DNA of 64,000 nt from Pseudooceanicola sp. HF7 (GTDB lineage Bacteria > Pseudomonadota > Alphaproteobacteria > Rhodobacterales > Rhodobacteraceae), in NCBI RefSeq assembly GCF_011806405.1, contig NZ_JAATOW010000004.1, positions 62,001-126,000 of the forward strand. Reading direction: 5' to 3'. The notes under the pieces were generated by a model. It was not told the DNA's origin, ran no database searches, and saw nothing but the letters and a program-made list of their open reading frames with translations. A program made the translations under genes and the position numbers. Of the stretch, positions 6,706 to 17,181 are shown one piece after another. Each line of letters starts with the position of its first letter. Position 1 is the stretch's first letter.

Positions 6706-9315
6706 TCACCTCAGATAGGCATCGGCCAGCAGATCCGAGAACTCCGCCGTGGCGGTGGCGATCTCTGACAGCCTGTCGAATGGAATGGCGTCCGCCTCGG
6801 CGACGGAGAGCTCCACCTGAAGCTTCATGACCTCGCGGCGGATCCCGGTCACATGGGGCCTTCCCGAGGTGGAAGGCAATGTTTCCAGCCGTGTCAGATG
6901 GCTCAGGATCTCATTCAGCTGGCTGAGGATGGAGCGCGGATTGGCATCATCCAGCAGCAGCATGTCCAGGACACTGTCGCGCGTGATCCGGGAAAAGCGG
7001 TGACGATGGGTCATGACCGCATCCCCCACCTCGATCGCGGCTTCATAGGCCCCTTCCGGCGCCCAGGGCGCGGTAAAGATCTGGAGCATCCCGGAGGTGG
7101 CCCAGGACCGTTCAATCGCGCGCCCCAATGCAAGGAACTGCCAGCCCGTGCCATGGTACATGTTCTCATGCACCAGCCCGGTGAAGCCTGAAATCTTGCG
7201 CAGCAGCACGCTCATCGCGCGGGCAACGTCATCGCCGGGCAACAGCAATGGACCGACCTGTTCCGCCGTGCGCGTCAGATCCGTCAGTGCGTTCCAGCCA
7301 TCCGAGGAGAAGCGATCCCTGACACGCCCCGCGCTCGCCATGGCCGATTGCATGTCCAGCTTGAGGCCCGATGGCATCGGCTCTGCAACGTCCACCCCCA
7401 TGAACTTGAGGTTCTCTGCCAGGTAATCGGTCAGCGGCAGGCCCGCCTGTCCGTTCTCTGCCAGGCGCAGGTGATAGGCCCTCAAGAGCCGGATCTTGTG
7501 TTCCACCCGCTCAGTGTAGCGGCCCAGCCAGAACATGTTCTCGGCCGTCCGCACCGGCAGAGCCGCGTGGCGGGTCAGCCTGTCGCGGCCGTCAGAGGCC
7601 GCAAGAAGCGTGTCATCCTGGGGCATTTCCGGCGCGACCACCCAGACGTCGCTGACCGAGCCGCCGCGCTGAACGGAGATATCGGCGGATTCGGCGGAAT
7701 GGCCGATCCTGGCGAAGCCCCCCGGCATGACCTGCCAGCCCTCTTTCGTGCGCGCCAGGATCACCCGCAGGGACATCGGGCGCGCCGTCAGCTTGTCGCC
7801 ATCCAGCGCCGGTGCGGTCGAGAGAGAGATGATCTCTTGCGCGGCAAGGGCCCCGCCCTGCCGTTCGATCCACTCCGGGTCGATCGCTGAGCCATCGGCC
7901 CGCTTGCCGCCGATGATAACATCCGGCCCGTGATCGAAAGGAAGGCTGGTGGACAGCGCCGTGTCGATTGTCATGCGCGCGGCATTGGCCTTGACGTATT
8001 CGCGCGCGTTCTTCTGGCCGCACCACCAGGTCGCGATGTTCGGGATTGCCAGGTCACGCCCCAGCCAGGTGCGGGCAATCCGCGGGATGAAGGCCATGAG
8101 CGCGCGCGTCTCAAGCACACCAGAGCCGGGCGCGTTGATCATCGTCAGCCGCCCCGAGCGCAGGGCGCCCAGGATACCCGGCGTGCCGATCTGGCTGTCC
8201 TCCCGCAGTTCAAGCGGATCCAGCCAGGCGCTGTCCAGCCGCCGCCAAAGCACGGAAACAGGTTGCAGCCCGCCCACGGTGTGGACCATCAGCTGGCCGT
8301 CCCGGATCACCAGGTCTTCGCCCTGCACCAGCAGAAACCCTAGGTAACGCGCGATATAGGCATGTTCGAAATAGGTGTCGTTCAGCGGTCCAGGCGTCAG
8401 GATGGACACCCGGCTGTCCGGCTCAGCCCGCAGCCCCAGCAGCGCATCCCGGAACGACCGGAAGAACCCGGCCAGCCGCATCACATGGGTGCGGGACATG
8501 ATATCCGCGAAGCTGCGCGCCGTGGCCATGCGTGTCTCAAGCGCGAAACCGGCGCCTGAGGGCGCCTGGGCGCGATCCCCCAGCACCCACCACTTGCCAT
8601 TGGGGCCGCGACCGATGTCAAAGGCCAGCATGTGCAGGTAGTGACCGGAGGCAGGCCGGACCCCGACAAGAGGGCGCAGCCATTCGGGGTTGTCGGCGAC
8701 CACTTCCGGCGGGATGATCCCCTGCGCGGCAAGGCTGTTGTCCCCGTAGAAATCCGCCATGACGCGCTCAAGAAGATCGGCGCGCTCCACGAGGCCAGAG
8801 GCGATCCGCGACCAGTCCTCGCTGTCGATCAGAAGGGGCAAGTGGGCCAGGGGCCATTCGCGCTCTTCCTGGCTGTCAGGGCCATAATGGCGGAAGAAGA
8901 CACCGGCATCGCTCAGGTACTGGCTGCCCCGCGCGGTACTGCGCGACAGGTCCTCGGGTGAGAGACGGGAGAGTTCCTCGAGAAACGGTTTCCAGACCGG
9001 GCGGATATTGCCGGCGGCATCCATCAGCTCATCCGCCACCCCTTTCAGCGGGCGGTAATCCCGCAGCAGCGCGGCGCGGCGTTCCTGTGGGCTTTCGCCA
9101 GCGGCTTCCGCCGGGCGGCCGGAGCGGGCCTGCGATTGGGTTTGGGTTTGCGATTGGGATTCCGACTGGCCGTCGGACCCGCCGCCCGCATCCTGCAGGG
9201 TGTCGCGCGTCATCGCCGCCCTGCCCGGAGCACCGCTTGCGGCACCGTCGCTCCACCTGTCGGAGGCATAAGCCTCTCTCCCACGCCCAAGGGCGGCCCC
9301 GAAGAGCCGCCGCAT
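6706..9315 (-). CDS. Circularly permuted ATP-grasp (DUF404/DUF407) fused to alpha-E (DUF403) protein
   Basis: An 869-aa fusion. After a polar N-terminus with a Gln-Ser/Gln-Thr tract at about residues 50-65, residues of about 90-540 match the circularly permuted ATP-grasp family. Examples are ITPEVVADNP-like IIPPEVVADNPEWLRP, then SILTPGPLNDTYFEHAYIARYLG and INAPGSGVLETRALMAFIP. Residues of about 595-869 match alpha-E (MFWLGRYTERVEHKIRLLRAYHLR, MYHGTGWQFLALGRAIERS). The predicted role is ATP-dependent peptide ligation. Many genomes encode the two domains separately. An alternative start at 9213 (MTRDTLQDAGG) would drop a low-complexity leader; neither start has a strong Shine-Dalgarno site. 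It lies 50 bp downstream of the transglutaminase-DUF2126 gene. Confidence 0.93.
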   Translation of the reverse strand: MRRLFGAALGRGREAYASDRWSDGAASGAPGRAAMTRDTLQDAGGGSDGQSESQSQTQTQSQARSGRPAEAAGESPQERRAALLRDYRPLKGVADELMDAAGNIRPVWKPFLEELSRLSPEDLSRSTARGSQYLSDAGVFFRHYGPDSQEEREWPLAHLPLLIDSEDWSRIASGLVERADLLERVMADFYGDNSLAAQGIIPPEVVADNPEWLRPLVGVRPASGHYLHMLAFDIGRGPNGKWWVLGDRAQAPSGAGFALETRMATARSFADIMSRTHVMRLAGFFRSFRDALLGLRAEPDSRVSILTPGPLNDTYFEHAYIARYLGFLLVQGEDLVIRDGQLMVHTVGGLQPVSVLWRRLDSAWLDPLELREDSQIGTPGILGALRSGRLTMINAPGSGVLETRALMAFIPRIARTWLGRDLAIPNIATWWCGQKNAREYVKANAARMTIDTALSTSLPFDHGPDVIIGGKRADGSAIDPEWIERQGGALAAQEIISLSTAPALDGDKLTARPMSLRVILARTKEGWQVMPGGFARIGHSAESADISVQRGGSVSDVWVVAPEMPQDDTLLAASDGRDRLTRHAALPVRTAENMFWLGRYTERVEHKIRLLRAYHLRLAENGQAGLPLTDYLAENLKFMGVDVAEPMPSGLKLDMQSAMASAGRVRDRFSSDGWNALTDLTRTAEQVGPLLLPGDDVARAMSVLLRKISGFTGLVHENMYHGTGWQFLALGRAIERSWATSGMLQIFTAPWAPEGAYEAAIEVGDAVMTHRHRFSRITRDSVLDMLLLDDANPRSILSQLNEILSHLTRLETLPSTSGRPHVTGIRREVMKLQVELSVAEADAIPFDRLSEIATATAEFSDLLADAYLR

Positions 9316-9365
9316 TCCATCGCTGGTCTCAAGGGTCCGCGCGATGCGGACCCGCCAGAGGGTAT

Positions 9366-12300
9366 TTAGACGCCGGGAGCGCGCCGAAGGTCAAGGGTCA
9401 TGGGGAATTCGCCCCCGATGATTTCCTGCGGCGGCAGGTAGAGACCCGGCGTATGGCCACGATCCTCGAACCGGGCAAGGCGGCGCGCTTCGGCTTCGTT
9501 GGCGTTGACCGGGAAGGTTTCGTAGTTCCGCCCGCCGGGATGGGCCACGTGGTAGGTGCAGCCCCCGATCGCCCGCTTGGACCAGGTGTCAAAGATGTCG
9601 ATGGTCAGGGGCGTGTGGACCGGAATGACGGGATGCATGGCCTCTGGCGGTTGCCATGCCTTGTAACGGATACCGCCGACCGAAACGCCGGAAGTATCTG
9701 TCCGCGCCATGGGCACACGCCGACCATTGCAGGTGACCACGTAGCGGGAGGGATCGGTGGTGGAAAGCTTGACCTGCAGCCGTTCGGTGGAACTGTCGGT
9801 GAAGCGCACCGTGCCGCCGATGGCCCCGGTTTCCCCCATGACGTGCCAGGGTTCCAGCGCCTGACGCAGTTCCAGGTGGACGCCCTCGTGCTCGATCTCA
9901 CCGCAGAAGGGGAAGCGGAACTCGGCTTGGGCTTCGAACCACTCGGGGCGGAAATCGAAGCCATGGCGGCGCAGGTCCCCGAGCACATCCAGGAAGTCGG
10001 TCCACAGGAAATGCGGCAGCATGAAGCGGTCATGCAGCGTGGTGCCCCAGCGGGTGAAATCGCCGGTCAGCGGGCTTTGCCAGTAGCGCGCAAGCAGGGC
10101 ACGGATCAGCAGTTGCTGGGCAAGCGACATGCGCGGATCGGGCGGCATCTCGAAGCCGCGGAACTCGATCAGGCCAAGACGGCCCGTCGGCCCATCCGGA
10201 GAGAACATCTTGTCGATGCAGATCTCTGCCCGGTGGGTGTTGCCCGTGACATCGACCAGCAGATTGCGCAGCAGCCGGTCCGTCAGCCAGGGCAGCGGCG
10301 GCGTTCCCTTGCCCGGGGCCGGGATCTGGGACAGCGCGATTTCCAGCTCATAGAGGTTGTCGGCACGTCCCTCATCCACTCGCGGCGCCTGGGAAGTTGG
10401 CCCGATGAAGAGACCGGAGAAGAGATAGGACATGGAGGGGTGACGCTGCCAGTGCAGCACCAGGCTGCGCAGCAGGTCCGGACGCCGCAGGAAGGGCGAG
10501 TCGTTCGTGGTTTCGCCGCCAACGACCACGTGGTTGCCGCCGCCCGTGCCCGTGTGCCGCCCGTCGATCATGAACTTGTCCGCGCCAAGGCGGCATTGGC
10601 GAGCCTCTTCGTAGACCGCCTGGGTGATGGACTTGCAGTCTTCCCAGCTGGAGGCAGGGTGGATGTTGACCTCGATCACGCCGGGGTCCGGCGCCACCCG
10701 GATCACGTTCAGGCGCGGGTCATGCGGCGGTGCGTAGCCTTCAATATGCACCGGCAGGCCAAGCTTGCCTGCAACATCCTCGGCCACGGCGATCAGCTCA
10801 AGGTAATCTTCCACATCCACCACCGGCGGCATGAAGATGCAGAGCTTTCCATCGCGCGGCTCCACCGCCAGCGCGGTCCGGACCGCGCCGTGGATGTCGT
10901 CCACGATATGCTGCTGAACGCGGTCCTGGCCCTCCTGGGCGGCGCGGAACATCGCGCGGGACTGGGCGCGGGCTTCTGCCCCGGTGGGTGCCCCCGCCTG
11001 CGTGGCGGAACGTTCGAATACCGGCAGTTCCGCCCGGTCCACCGTAGGATCGGCGGGGTTGATGTAGGGGTATTCCGCGGGCGGCACGTAGGGCAGCGCG
11101 CTCAGTGGCAGGCGATACCCCATCGCGCTGTCACCGGGCACGAGGTAGAGGTTCTTGCGCCGGAAGCTCCAGACCTCGGACACCCATTTCTCTGCACGCG
11201 CGCGGGTCTGCCAGCGCTGGATCGGCAGGACGTACCCCGTGGGCGAAGTCAGGCCTTGGTCGAAGACCTTGGCGATGCGGTGGCGGGCCTCTGCATCTTC
11301 CAGCTTGGAATTCGCGGGAGTCACGTTGTCGGGAAGCTGGGCTTCCTTCAGGATCCACTCTGCAGGGTCCTCATAGGCGGCCACCACGTTTTCCGGCGCG
11401 ACCTCAAGTTCTTGGGCCATCTCGCGCAGGAACAGCGCGGCATCCTCGGCGGTGACCTCCTCTTCCGGGGTTTCTTCCGATCGCTCCAGGGCGATCAGGT
11501 CGGGATCCTTCCAGATCGGCTCTTCGTCCTTGCGCCAGTAGAGCGAGAAGGTCCAGCGCGGCAGGGTTTCGCCCGGGTACCACTTGCCTTGCCCGTAGTG
11601 AAGGAAGCCACCCGGCGCGAAACGGTCACGCAGGCGTCGAATCAACTTGTCCGCCAGGTCCCGCTTCATCGGGCCGACAGCCGCCGTGTTCCACTCATCG
11701 CTTTCAAAATCGTCGATCGAGACGAAGGTGGGTTCCCCGCCCATGGTCAGGCGCATGTCAGCAGCCGCAATGGCCTCGTCCACCTGTTCGCCCAGCTCGT
11801 CCAGCGCCTCCCAGGCCTCTTCCGAGAAAGGCTTGGTGATCCGCGGCGTTTCCGAGACCCGGCTCACCTGCATGTCGAATTCGAAGTCGACTTCAAGCTC
11901 CTTGTCCGCGGAATAGCCCCCGGAAATCGGCGCGGCGTTGGAATAATGCGGCGTGGCGGCCAGCGGGATATGGCTTTCCCCAGTCAGCAGGCCGGAGGTC
12001 GGATCGAAGCCGATCCAACCTGCCCCCGGCAGGTAGACCTCGCACCAGGCATGAAGATCGGTGAAGTCCACCTCGGTGCCCGCCGGGCCATCCAGCGCCT
12101 TGAGATCGGGCTTGAGCTGGATCAGGTAGCCCGAGACGAAGCGCGCGGCCAGTCCCATGTTGCGCAGGATCTGGACCAGCAACCAGGAGGTATCCCGGCA
12201 CGATCCCTTGCCCTCTTCAAAGGTCTCTTCCGGGGTCTGAACACCCGGCTCCATGCGGATGGTGTATTCGATCTCCTGGGACAGGCGCATGTTCAGCGCC

Positions 12301-12740
12301 ACCAGCATGTCGACCGTATGTTGCCCCTCGGACCAGTCGATGGTCTTCATGAAGGCCTTCAGCCGCGGCCCCATCGGTTCCGGCTTCAGGTAGATCGACA
12401 AGTCTTCGCTGATGTCTTCCGGGTATGTGAAGGGCCATTCCTGGGCCACGTCCTCCACGAAGAAGTCGAAGGGGTTGTAGACGGTCATGTCCGCAACGAT
12501 ATCGACCTCGATCTTGAATTCGCGCACCGGCTCGGGGAAGACGAAGCGGGTCATCCAGTTGCCGTAGGGGTCTTGCTGAAGATTCACGAAATGCTCTTTC
12601 GGCAGAACCTTGAGCGAATAGGAGATCACCTTTGTCCGGCTGTGCGGCGCTGGCCGCAAACGGATGATCTGGGGTCCGAGCGTCACAGGACGGTCGTATT
12701 TGTAGTGGGTTACGTGGTGAATCGCCGCCTTGATCGCCAT
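9366..12740 (-). CDS. Large transglutaminase-DUF2126 fusion protein
   Basis: A 1124-aa protein and the first gene of the operon. The N-terminal 250 residues form a transglutaminase-like domain with C181 ([10 protein letters not shown]), H230 (DLHAWCEVY) and D246 (GFDPTSG). From about 325 to the end is the DUF2126 region, with signature stretches [30 protein letters not shown] and [15 protein letters not shown]. No signal peptide or membrane segment is seen. It is usually found beside the ATP-grasp/alpha-E and TGL genes, as here, and probably acts with them on an amide-linked peptide. The biochemical reaction is not established. Confidence 0.94.
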   Translation of the reverse strand: MAIKAAIHHVTHYKYDRPVTLGPQIIRLRPAPHSRTKVISYSLKVLPKEHFVNLQQDPYGNWMTRFVFPEPVREFKIEVDIVADMTVYNPFDFFVEDVAQEWPFTYPEDISEDLSIYLKPEPMGPRLKAFMKTIDWSEGQHTVDMLVALNMRLSQEIEYTIRMEPGVQTPEETFEEGKGSCRDTSWLLVQILRNMGLAARFVSGYLIQLKPDLKALDGPAGTEVDFTDLHAWCEVYLPGAGWIGFDPTSGLLTGESHIPLAATPHYSNAAPISGGYSADKELEVDFEFDMQVSRVSETPRITKPFSEEAWEALDELGEQVDEAIAAADMRLTMGGEPTFVSIDDFESDEWNTAAVGPMKRDLADKLIRRLRDRFAPGGFLHYGQGKWYPGETLPRWTFSLYWRKDEEPIWKDPDLIALERSEETPEEEVTAEDAALFLREMAQELEVAPENVVAAYEDPAEWILKEAQLPDNVTPANSKLEDAEARHRIAKVFDQGLTSPTGYVLPIQRWQTRARAEKWVSEVWSFRRKNLYLVPGDSAMGYRLPLSALPYVPPAEYPYINPADPTVDRAELPVFERSATQAGAPTGAEARAQSRAMFRAAQEGQDRVQQHIVDDIHGAVRTALAVEPRDGKLCIFMPPVVDVEDYLELIAVAEDVAGKLGLPVHIEGYAPPHDPRLNVIRVAPDPGVIEVNIHPASSWEDCKSITQAVYEEARQCRLGADKFMIDGRHTGTGGGNHVVVGGETTNDSPFLRRPDLLRSLVLHWQRHPSMSYLFSGLFIGPTSQAPRVDEGRADNLYELEIALSQIPAPGKGTPPLPWLTDRLLRNLLVDVTGNTHRAEICIDKMFSPDGPTGRLGLIEFRGFEMPPDPRMSLAQQLLIRALLARYWQSPLTGDFTRWGTTLHDRFMLPHFLWTDFLDVLGDLRRHGFDFRPEWFEAQAEFRFPFCGEIEHEGVHLELRQALEPWHVMGETGAIGGTVRFTDSSTERLQVKLSTTDPSRYVVTCNGRRVPMARTDTSGVSVGGIRYKAWQPPEAMHPVIPVHTPLTIDIFDTWSKRAIGGCTYHVAHPGGRNYETFPVNANEAEARRLARFEDRGHTPGLYLPPQEIIGGEFPMTLDLRRAPGV

Positions 12741-12957
12741 GGAGTCCGCCCGTTCTGGTTCCCTGATGCAACGCTTTCACGTTTCCTTGGACCCTACAAA
12801 CAGATCAAACACTTGTCGCCTGTTTCCTCATGGTTGCGGCGGTCTTTGCCTGTCCCGTCGGCAGCCATCGCTCGCTGGGCAGGCAAGGCGTCGCGCAGGG
12901 GACTTGGCGTTGCCATGGGGCGCGGCTAGAAGTGTCTTCCCAAGACCGGAGGACGTC

Positions 12958-15321
12958 ATGACCAAAGCCGCAGCCGCTGCCACATCCGGCACCGCACCGC
13001 GCATCGCCCGCATCATCGCCACAGAGATCGGCGCCCGGCCGGAACAGGTCACCGCCGCCGTCACCCTGCTGGACGAAGGCGCCACCGTGCCCTTCGTCGC
13101 GCGCTACCGCAAAGAGGTGACCGGGGGTCTGGACGATACGCAGCTGCGCAACCTGAACGAGCGGCTCGGCTACCTGCGGGAGCTGGAAGACCGGCGCGCC
13201 GCAATCGTGAAGAGCATCGACAGCCAGGAAAAGATGACCGACGACCTTGCCCGCGCGATCGCCGGCGCAGAGACGAAGGCCCAACTCGAAGACATCTACC
13301 TGCCCTACAAGCCCAAGCGACGCACCAAGGCGATGATCGCCAAGGAAAACGGCCTGGAACCCCTGGCCGAAGCCATCCTTGCCAACCGCGCCGCCACGCC
13401 GGAGGCCCTGGCCGAAGGCTACCTGACAGAGAACGTGGCCGATGTGAAAGCCGCGCTGGACGGCGCACGGGATATCCTGACCGAACGGCTGGCAGAAGAT
13501 GCAGAACTGCTGGGCCAGCTGCGCGGCTGGATGCAGCGCGAAGCGGTCCTGTCGGCGAAGCTTGTCCCCGGCAAGGAACAGGAAGGGGCCAAGTTCTCTG
13601 ACTACTTCGCACATACGGAAAGCTGGGCCAGGGTCCCCTCTCACCGGGCGCTGGCGATGTTGCGCGCCTCCAACGAGGGGGTGGTGACGCTTGAGATCGC
13701 CCCGCCTGAGGACCAGGCGGATCGCCCGCTCGACATGGTCGCGGCCAAGTTGCAGGCAGGCGGCTCAGGCCCCGGCGACATCTGGCTGCGCAAGGTGGCC
13801 GGCTGGACCTGGCGGGTGAAGCTGTCGCTTTCCATGACGCTGGACCTCATGTCCCAGATGCGGGCCCAGGCGCAGGAAGAAGCCATCGCGGTTTTTGCCC
13901 GCAACCTGAAGGACCTTCTGCTGGCAGCGCCCGCAGGTTCCAAGACGACGCTTGGCCTGGATCCGGGGATCCGCACAGGGGTCAAGGCCGCCGTCGTCGA
14001 TGCCACGGGCAAGTTGCTGGGCACCGACACGCTTTATCCCTTCCAGCCCAAGAACGACATTCGCGGGGCCCAGCACGCGATCCTGTCGCTGATCTCCCGG
14101 CATGGCGTGGAGCTGATCGCCATCGGCAACGGTACCGCTTCCCGCGAGACAGAGAAACTTGTGACGGAAACGCTGAAGATGCTGCCGGACCAGGTGAAGA
14201 AACCGGTGAAGGTGGTGGTGAGCGAGGCCGGCGCCTCGGTCTATTCCGCCTCCGAACTCGCGGCCCGGGAATTCCCGGATCTCGACGTGTCTCTGCGCGG
14301 CGCGGTCTCCATCGCGCGGCGGCTCCAGGACCCTCTGGCGGAACTGGTCAAGATCGAGCCGAAGTCGATCGGCGTGGGCCAGTACCAGCACGATGTGGAC
14401 CAGTTCAAGTTGACCAAATCCCTGGAAGCCGTGGTCGAGGATGCCGTGAACGCCGTGGGCGTGGACCTCAACACCGCTTCCGCCCCCCTGCTGGCGCATG
14501 TCTCCGGCCTTGGGGCGAATCTTGCCGAAAGCATCGTGGCGCACAGGGAAGCCAACGGGGCGTTCCGGTCCCGCAAGCAGCTCAAGGATGTCTCCCGCCT
14601 GGGGCCGCGCGCCTTCGAACAATGCGCCGGGTTCCTGCGCATCCGCGACGGGGAAGAGCCGCTGGATGCCTCTTCGGTACACCCGGAGGCCTATGGGGTC
14701 GCACGTCAGATCGTGAAGGCCTGCGGCAAGGATCTGCGGTCCATCATGGGCGATGGTACAGCCCTCAGGGGCCTGCGGGCAGAGCAGTTCGTGTCCGGCG
14801 ATTTCGGCCTGCCCACGGTAAGGGACATCTTTGCAGAGCTTGAAAAACCCGGCCGCGACCCCCGCCCGTCTTTCAAGACCGCAAGCTTTGCCGATGGCGT
14901 GGAAGAGATCACCGACCTCAAGCCCGGCATGGTGCTGGAAGGCACGGTCACGAACGTCGCGGCCTTCGGTGCCTTCGTGGATATCGGGGTGCACCAGGAC
15001 GGCCTGGTCCATGTCAGCCAGCTTGCCGATCGCTTCGTCAAGGATCCGCATGAGGTGGTCAAGGCCGGCGACGTTGTGAAGGTCACGGTGACCGAGGTGG
15101 ACGTACCCCGCAAGCGCATCGGGCTGTCGATGCGCAAGGATGGCGGGGCCTCTGCCAAGGAGGATCGCAAATCCCGCGATACGCCCATGCGCGGTGGTCC
15201 GAAAGGCGCGCCCGGAAAGCCCAAGGGCGGCAATCGTGGCGGCAGTGCCGGTCCGAAGCAACGTGACGATCAACCCGGTGCCTTCGGGGCCGCGCTGCTG
15301 GATGCGATGAAGAAGAAGTAA
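12958..15321 (+). CDS. tex: Tex-family S1 RNA-binding transcriptional accessory protein
   Basis: A 787-aa protein with full Tex architecture: an N-terminal helical domain, a YqgF/RNase H-like domain with [20 protein letters not shown] at about 341-360, helix-hairpin-helix repeats ([20 protein letters not shown]), and a C-terminal S1 domain ([24 protein letters not shown]). A basic Gly/Lys-rich tail follows. The start at 12958 is preceded by CGGAGGA. Tex binds nucleic acid and influences transcription and stress tolerance. It is divergent from the transglutaminase operon (217 bp gap), and its stop abuts the stop of the convergent TetR gene without any intervening base. Confidence 0.96.
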   Translation: MTKAAAAATSGTAPRIARIIATEIGARPEQVTAAVTLLDEGATVPFVARYRKEVTGGLDDTQLRNLNERLGYLRELEDRRAAIVKSIDSQEKMTDDLARAIAGAETKAQLEDIYLPYKPKRRTKAMIAKENGLEPLAEAILANRAATPEALAEGYLTENVADVKAALDGARDILTERLAEDAELLGQLRGWMQREAVLSAKLVPGKEQEGAKFSDYFAHTESWARVPSHRALAMLRASNEGVVTLEIAPPEDQADRPLDMVAAKLQAGGSGPGDIWLRKVAGWTWRVKLSLSMTLDLMSQMRAQAQEEAIAVFARNLKDLLLAAPAGSKTTLGLDPGIRTGVKAAVVDATGKLLGTDTLYPFQPKNDIRGAQHAILSLISRHGVELIAIGNGTASRETEKLVTETLKMLPDQVKKPVKVVVSEAGASVYSASELAAREFPDLDVSLRGAVSIARRLQDPLAELVKIEPKSIGVGQYQHDVDQFKLTKSLEAVVEDAVNAVGVDLNTASAPLLAHVSGLGANLAESIVAHREANGAFRSRKQLKDVSRLGPRAFEQCAGFLRIRDGEEPLDASSVHPEAYGVARQIVKACGKDLRSIMGDGTALRGLRAEQFVSGDFGLPTVRDIFAELEKPGRDPRPSFKTASFADGVEEITDLKPGMVLEGTVTNVAAFGAFVDIGVHQDGLVHVSQLADRFVKDPHEVVKAGDVVKVTVTEVDVPRKRIGLSMRKDGGASAKEDRKSRDTPMRGGPKGAPGKPKGGNRGGSAGPKQRDDQPGAFGAALLDAMKKK

Positions 15322-16548
15322 TCAGTCCAGGAAACCAAAGGCGAGCGGTCCGGCATAGGCCCGGATCGCCGCCTCTCTGGAGGGCCAGCGGGCCACGCGC
15401 GGCGCCATGTCCACGGCAGAGTTCACCGCCCCCATAAGGATCTGGCTGGCGAGGTTCGGATCAACGGGGCGGATCGTACCCGCTGCGATCCCGTCGCTCA
15501 TCATCCCGGCAAAACGCCGCGCGAGCCTGTCGTTGCGGCGCAGCACATCGGGGCGCAGTTCTTCGGGCAGGGCAAGAAGGGCGGTGTCCCGTAGCAAGGG
15601 CATCTGGTCGCGCAACTGCACGTCCATGAGGCTGGCGATGGCCGAGGTCACCCTGGCCCAGTCATCCGCACCCTGCGCGACAGCGGCGTGTTGGGTTGCC
15701 GAAATGCGGCTGTAGGAGCGGTCAAAACAGGCCCGCACCAAGTCATCCTTGCCCGAGAGGTGATGGTAGAAGGATCCCTTGGATACATTCAGTTCTGCCG
15801 CGATCCGTTCGACCGAAGCCCCCCGGTAGCCGCGTTCATTGATCAGCCGTGTGGCCACCCGCAGATAGGTTTCGGAGGTGATGACAGAGGCCACCTGCTC
15901 TGCCGGGTCCACGGGAATGAGCGCCGGGGCCCAGGTCGCTCCGGGCATGGCGAACCCGTTTTCCAGCAAGTCCAGAAGGCGGGCACGGACACGGGGCAGA
16001 TCCGCCTCTGCGTAAAGATCGAGCCAGCTGCGCGACCAATGCAGGATATCGCAGAACAACTGGGCCCGGGCGATGTTGCGGCCCTTCTCTTCGGGTGTCT
16101 CCATGCTGCCGAAGCGCGCGGCGACCTGACGGATCAGCGCGAAATACCGGTTCAACAAGGTCGAGCGGTCAGGCTCTTCCAGGGCGCGCATGTCGCTCAG
16201 GCAGCGCAACGGCGCCGCCGATCCCCTGCGGATCTGCAGGACAAGGTCCATATTTTGGTCAAGGACCCGGGCCATGTAGCTGCGCGGATCAGATGCCTGC
16301 GGCAAGAGAAGATCCGTGAACCTGTCCAACGCACGCTCCATCACGGCCGCTGCAAGCAGTTCCTTGCGGCGGAAATAATAGGTGATGGATGTGGTGTTCA
16401 GACCGACGGCCTTTGCCGTGCCGGTCAGGGTCAGCCCCTTCAATCCCCGGTCCGCGATCTGGCGCATCGCCGCGTTCAGGATCTCTTCCCGCTTGCGCGC
16501 AAACCGTTCAGAATCCGGCTGGTTCTCTGAAATGAAGGCGTCTTCCAT
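15322..16548 (-). CDS. TetR-type regulator with two tandem TetR_N DNA-binding domains
   Basis: At 408 aa it is about twice the usual TetR length. A first helix-turn-helix region spans about 18-64 (REEILNAAMRQIADRGLKGL, then NTTSITYYFRRKELL). A second spans about 225-272 (SETYLRVATRLINERGYRG, then NVSKGSFYHHLSGKDDL). Each is followed by a helical ligand-binding-like segment, so it reads as two TetR proteins fused head to tail. The stop codons of this gene and tex are directly adjacent. The target and ligand are unknown. Continuous reading frame and intact motifs in both halves argue against an assembly artefact. Confidence 0.88.
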   Translation of the reverse strand: MEDAFISENQPDSERFARKREEILNAAMRQIADRGLKGLTLTGTAKAVGLNTTSITYYFRRKELLAAAVMERALDRFTDLLLPQASDPRSYMARVLDQNMDLVLQIRRGSAAPLRCLSDMRALEEPDRSTLLNRYFALIRQVAARFGSMETPEEKGRNIARAQLFCDILHWSRSWLDLYAEADLPRVRARLLDLLENGFAMPGATWAPALIPVDPAEQVASVITSETYLRVATRLINERGYRGASVERIAAELNVSKGSFYHHLSGKDDLVRACFDRSYSRISATQHAAVAQGADDWARVTSAIASLMDVQLRDQMPLLRDTALLALPEELRPDVLRRNDRLARRFAGMMSDGIAAGTIRPVDPNLASQILMGAVNSAVDMAPRVARWPSREAAIRAYAGPLAFGFLD

Positions 16549-16668
16549 GCCACAGCTTAGCAGGCTGGTGCAGGGCTAGAAAAGAGCCGGGGCACCCATC
16601 GGCTCAAATGGCCTTCACGGCACACATGCCCTAGAACGCGGGACCTATATCGGAATCGCAAACCGCCT

Positions 16669-16989
16669 TCAGTTGCGCCGCAGATAGAGCAGGCAGGCCA
16701 CCGCCAGAATAAAGGGAGTCCCCGCGACATATACCAGAACGGAGGTCACCAAACTGCCACCGTTCGCAAAGACAAGGCAGGCCAGCAGAAGCCCGATCAA
16801 GGCGGAGAAAACAGTCAGTACCATGCCGCCGCCGGCGATGCCGGCGTGATCCGGATCGCCCAAACGATCCATGGCTTGGACCTGGGACGCCATGCCCTGG
16901 CTTGGGCCCGTCGGATAGACCCGTCCAAACCCGGCACCAGGATAGCCGCTGTCCCGGTAGACACCGGTCTGTACGGAATGCTTGTTCAT
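16669..16989 (-). CDS. Small membrane protein of unknown function
   Basis: A 106-aa protein not recognised as a named family. Residues 1-50 are polar and Gly/Pro-rich; two hydrophobic segments at about 53-75 and 80-102 are followed by a short basic end (LRRN), which suggests a two-pass inner-membrane protein. The ATG at 16989 has a strong upstream AGGGGAG site on the minus strand, the main evidence that it is a real gene. It stands alone between the tandem-TetR gene and the RND pump; no operon partner is evident. Confidence 0.6.
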   Translation of the reverse strand: MNKHSVQTGVYRDSGYPGAGFGRVYPTGPSQGMASQVQAMDRLGDPDHAGIAGGGMVLTVFSALIGLLLACLVFANGGSLVTSVLVYVAGTPFILAVACLLYLRRN

Positions 16990-17181
16990 TTGACCGCTCC
17001 CCTGATCTGGCGGGCATCGTGCTGCGGCTCACGCTAGGGCCGAAAGTCTTAACAAGGGGTAACTATCCGTGCCGGAGTACCCCGCATTTGGCATAATTCA
17101 CGCACTCCGGCCGGCTTGACCTGCGCGCAGATACCGTGCCCACAAGAGGGCCCGGCTTGCAGGGGTGGCCCTGATCATGTC

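Noticed and set aside
8958-12929. Very long open frame on the plus strand (about 1300 codons) opposite the transglutaminase-DUF2126 and ATP-grasp genes
   Set aside because: It is the antisense shadow of two strongly supported genes in GC-rich DNA; its composition is Arg/Gly/His-rich with no domain.
17147-17172. Inverted repeat AGGGCC...GGCCCT downstream of the first RND pump gene as a terminator
   Set aside because: Short arms, long loop and no T-run on the transcribed strand.
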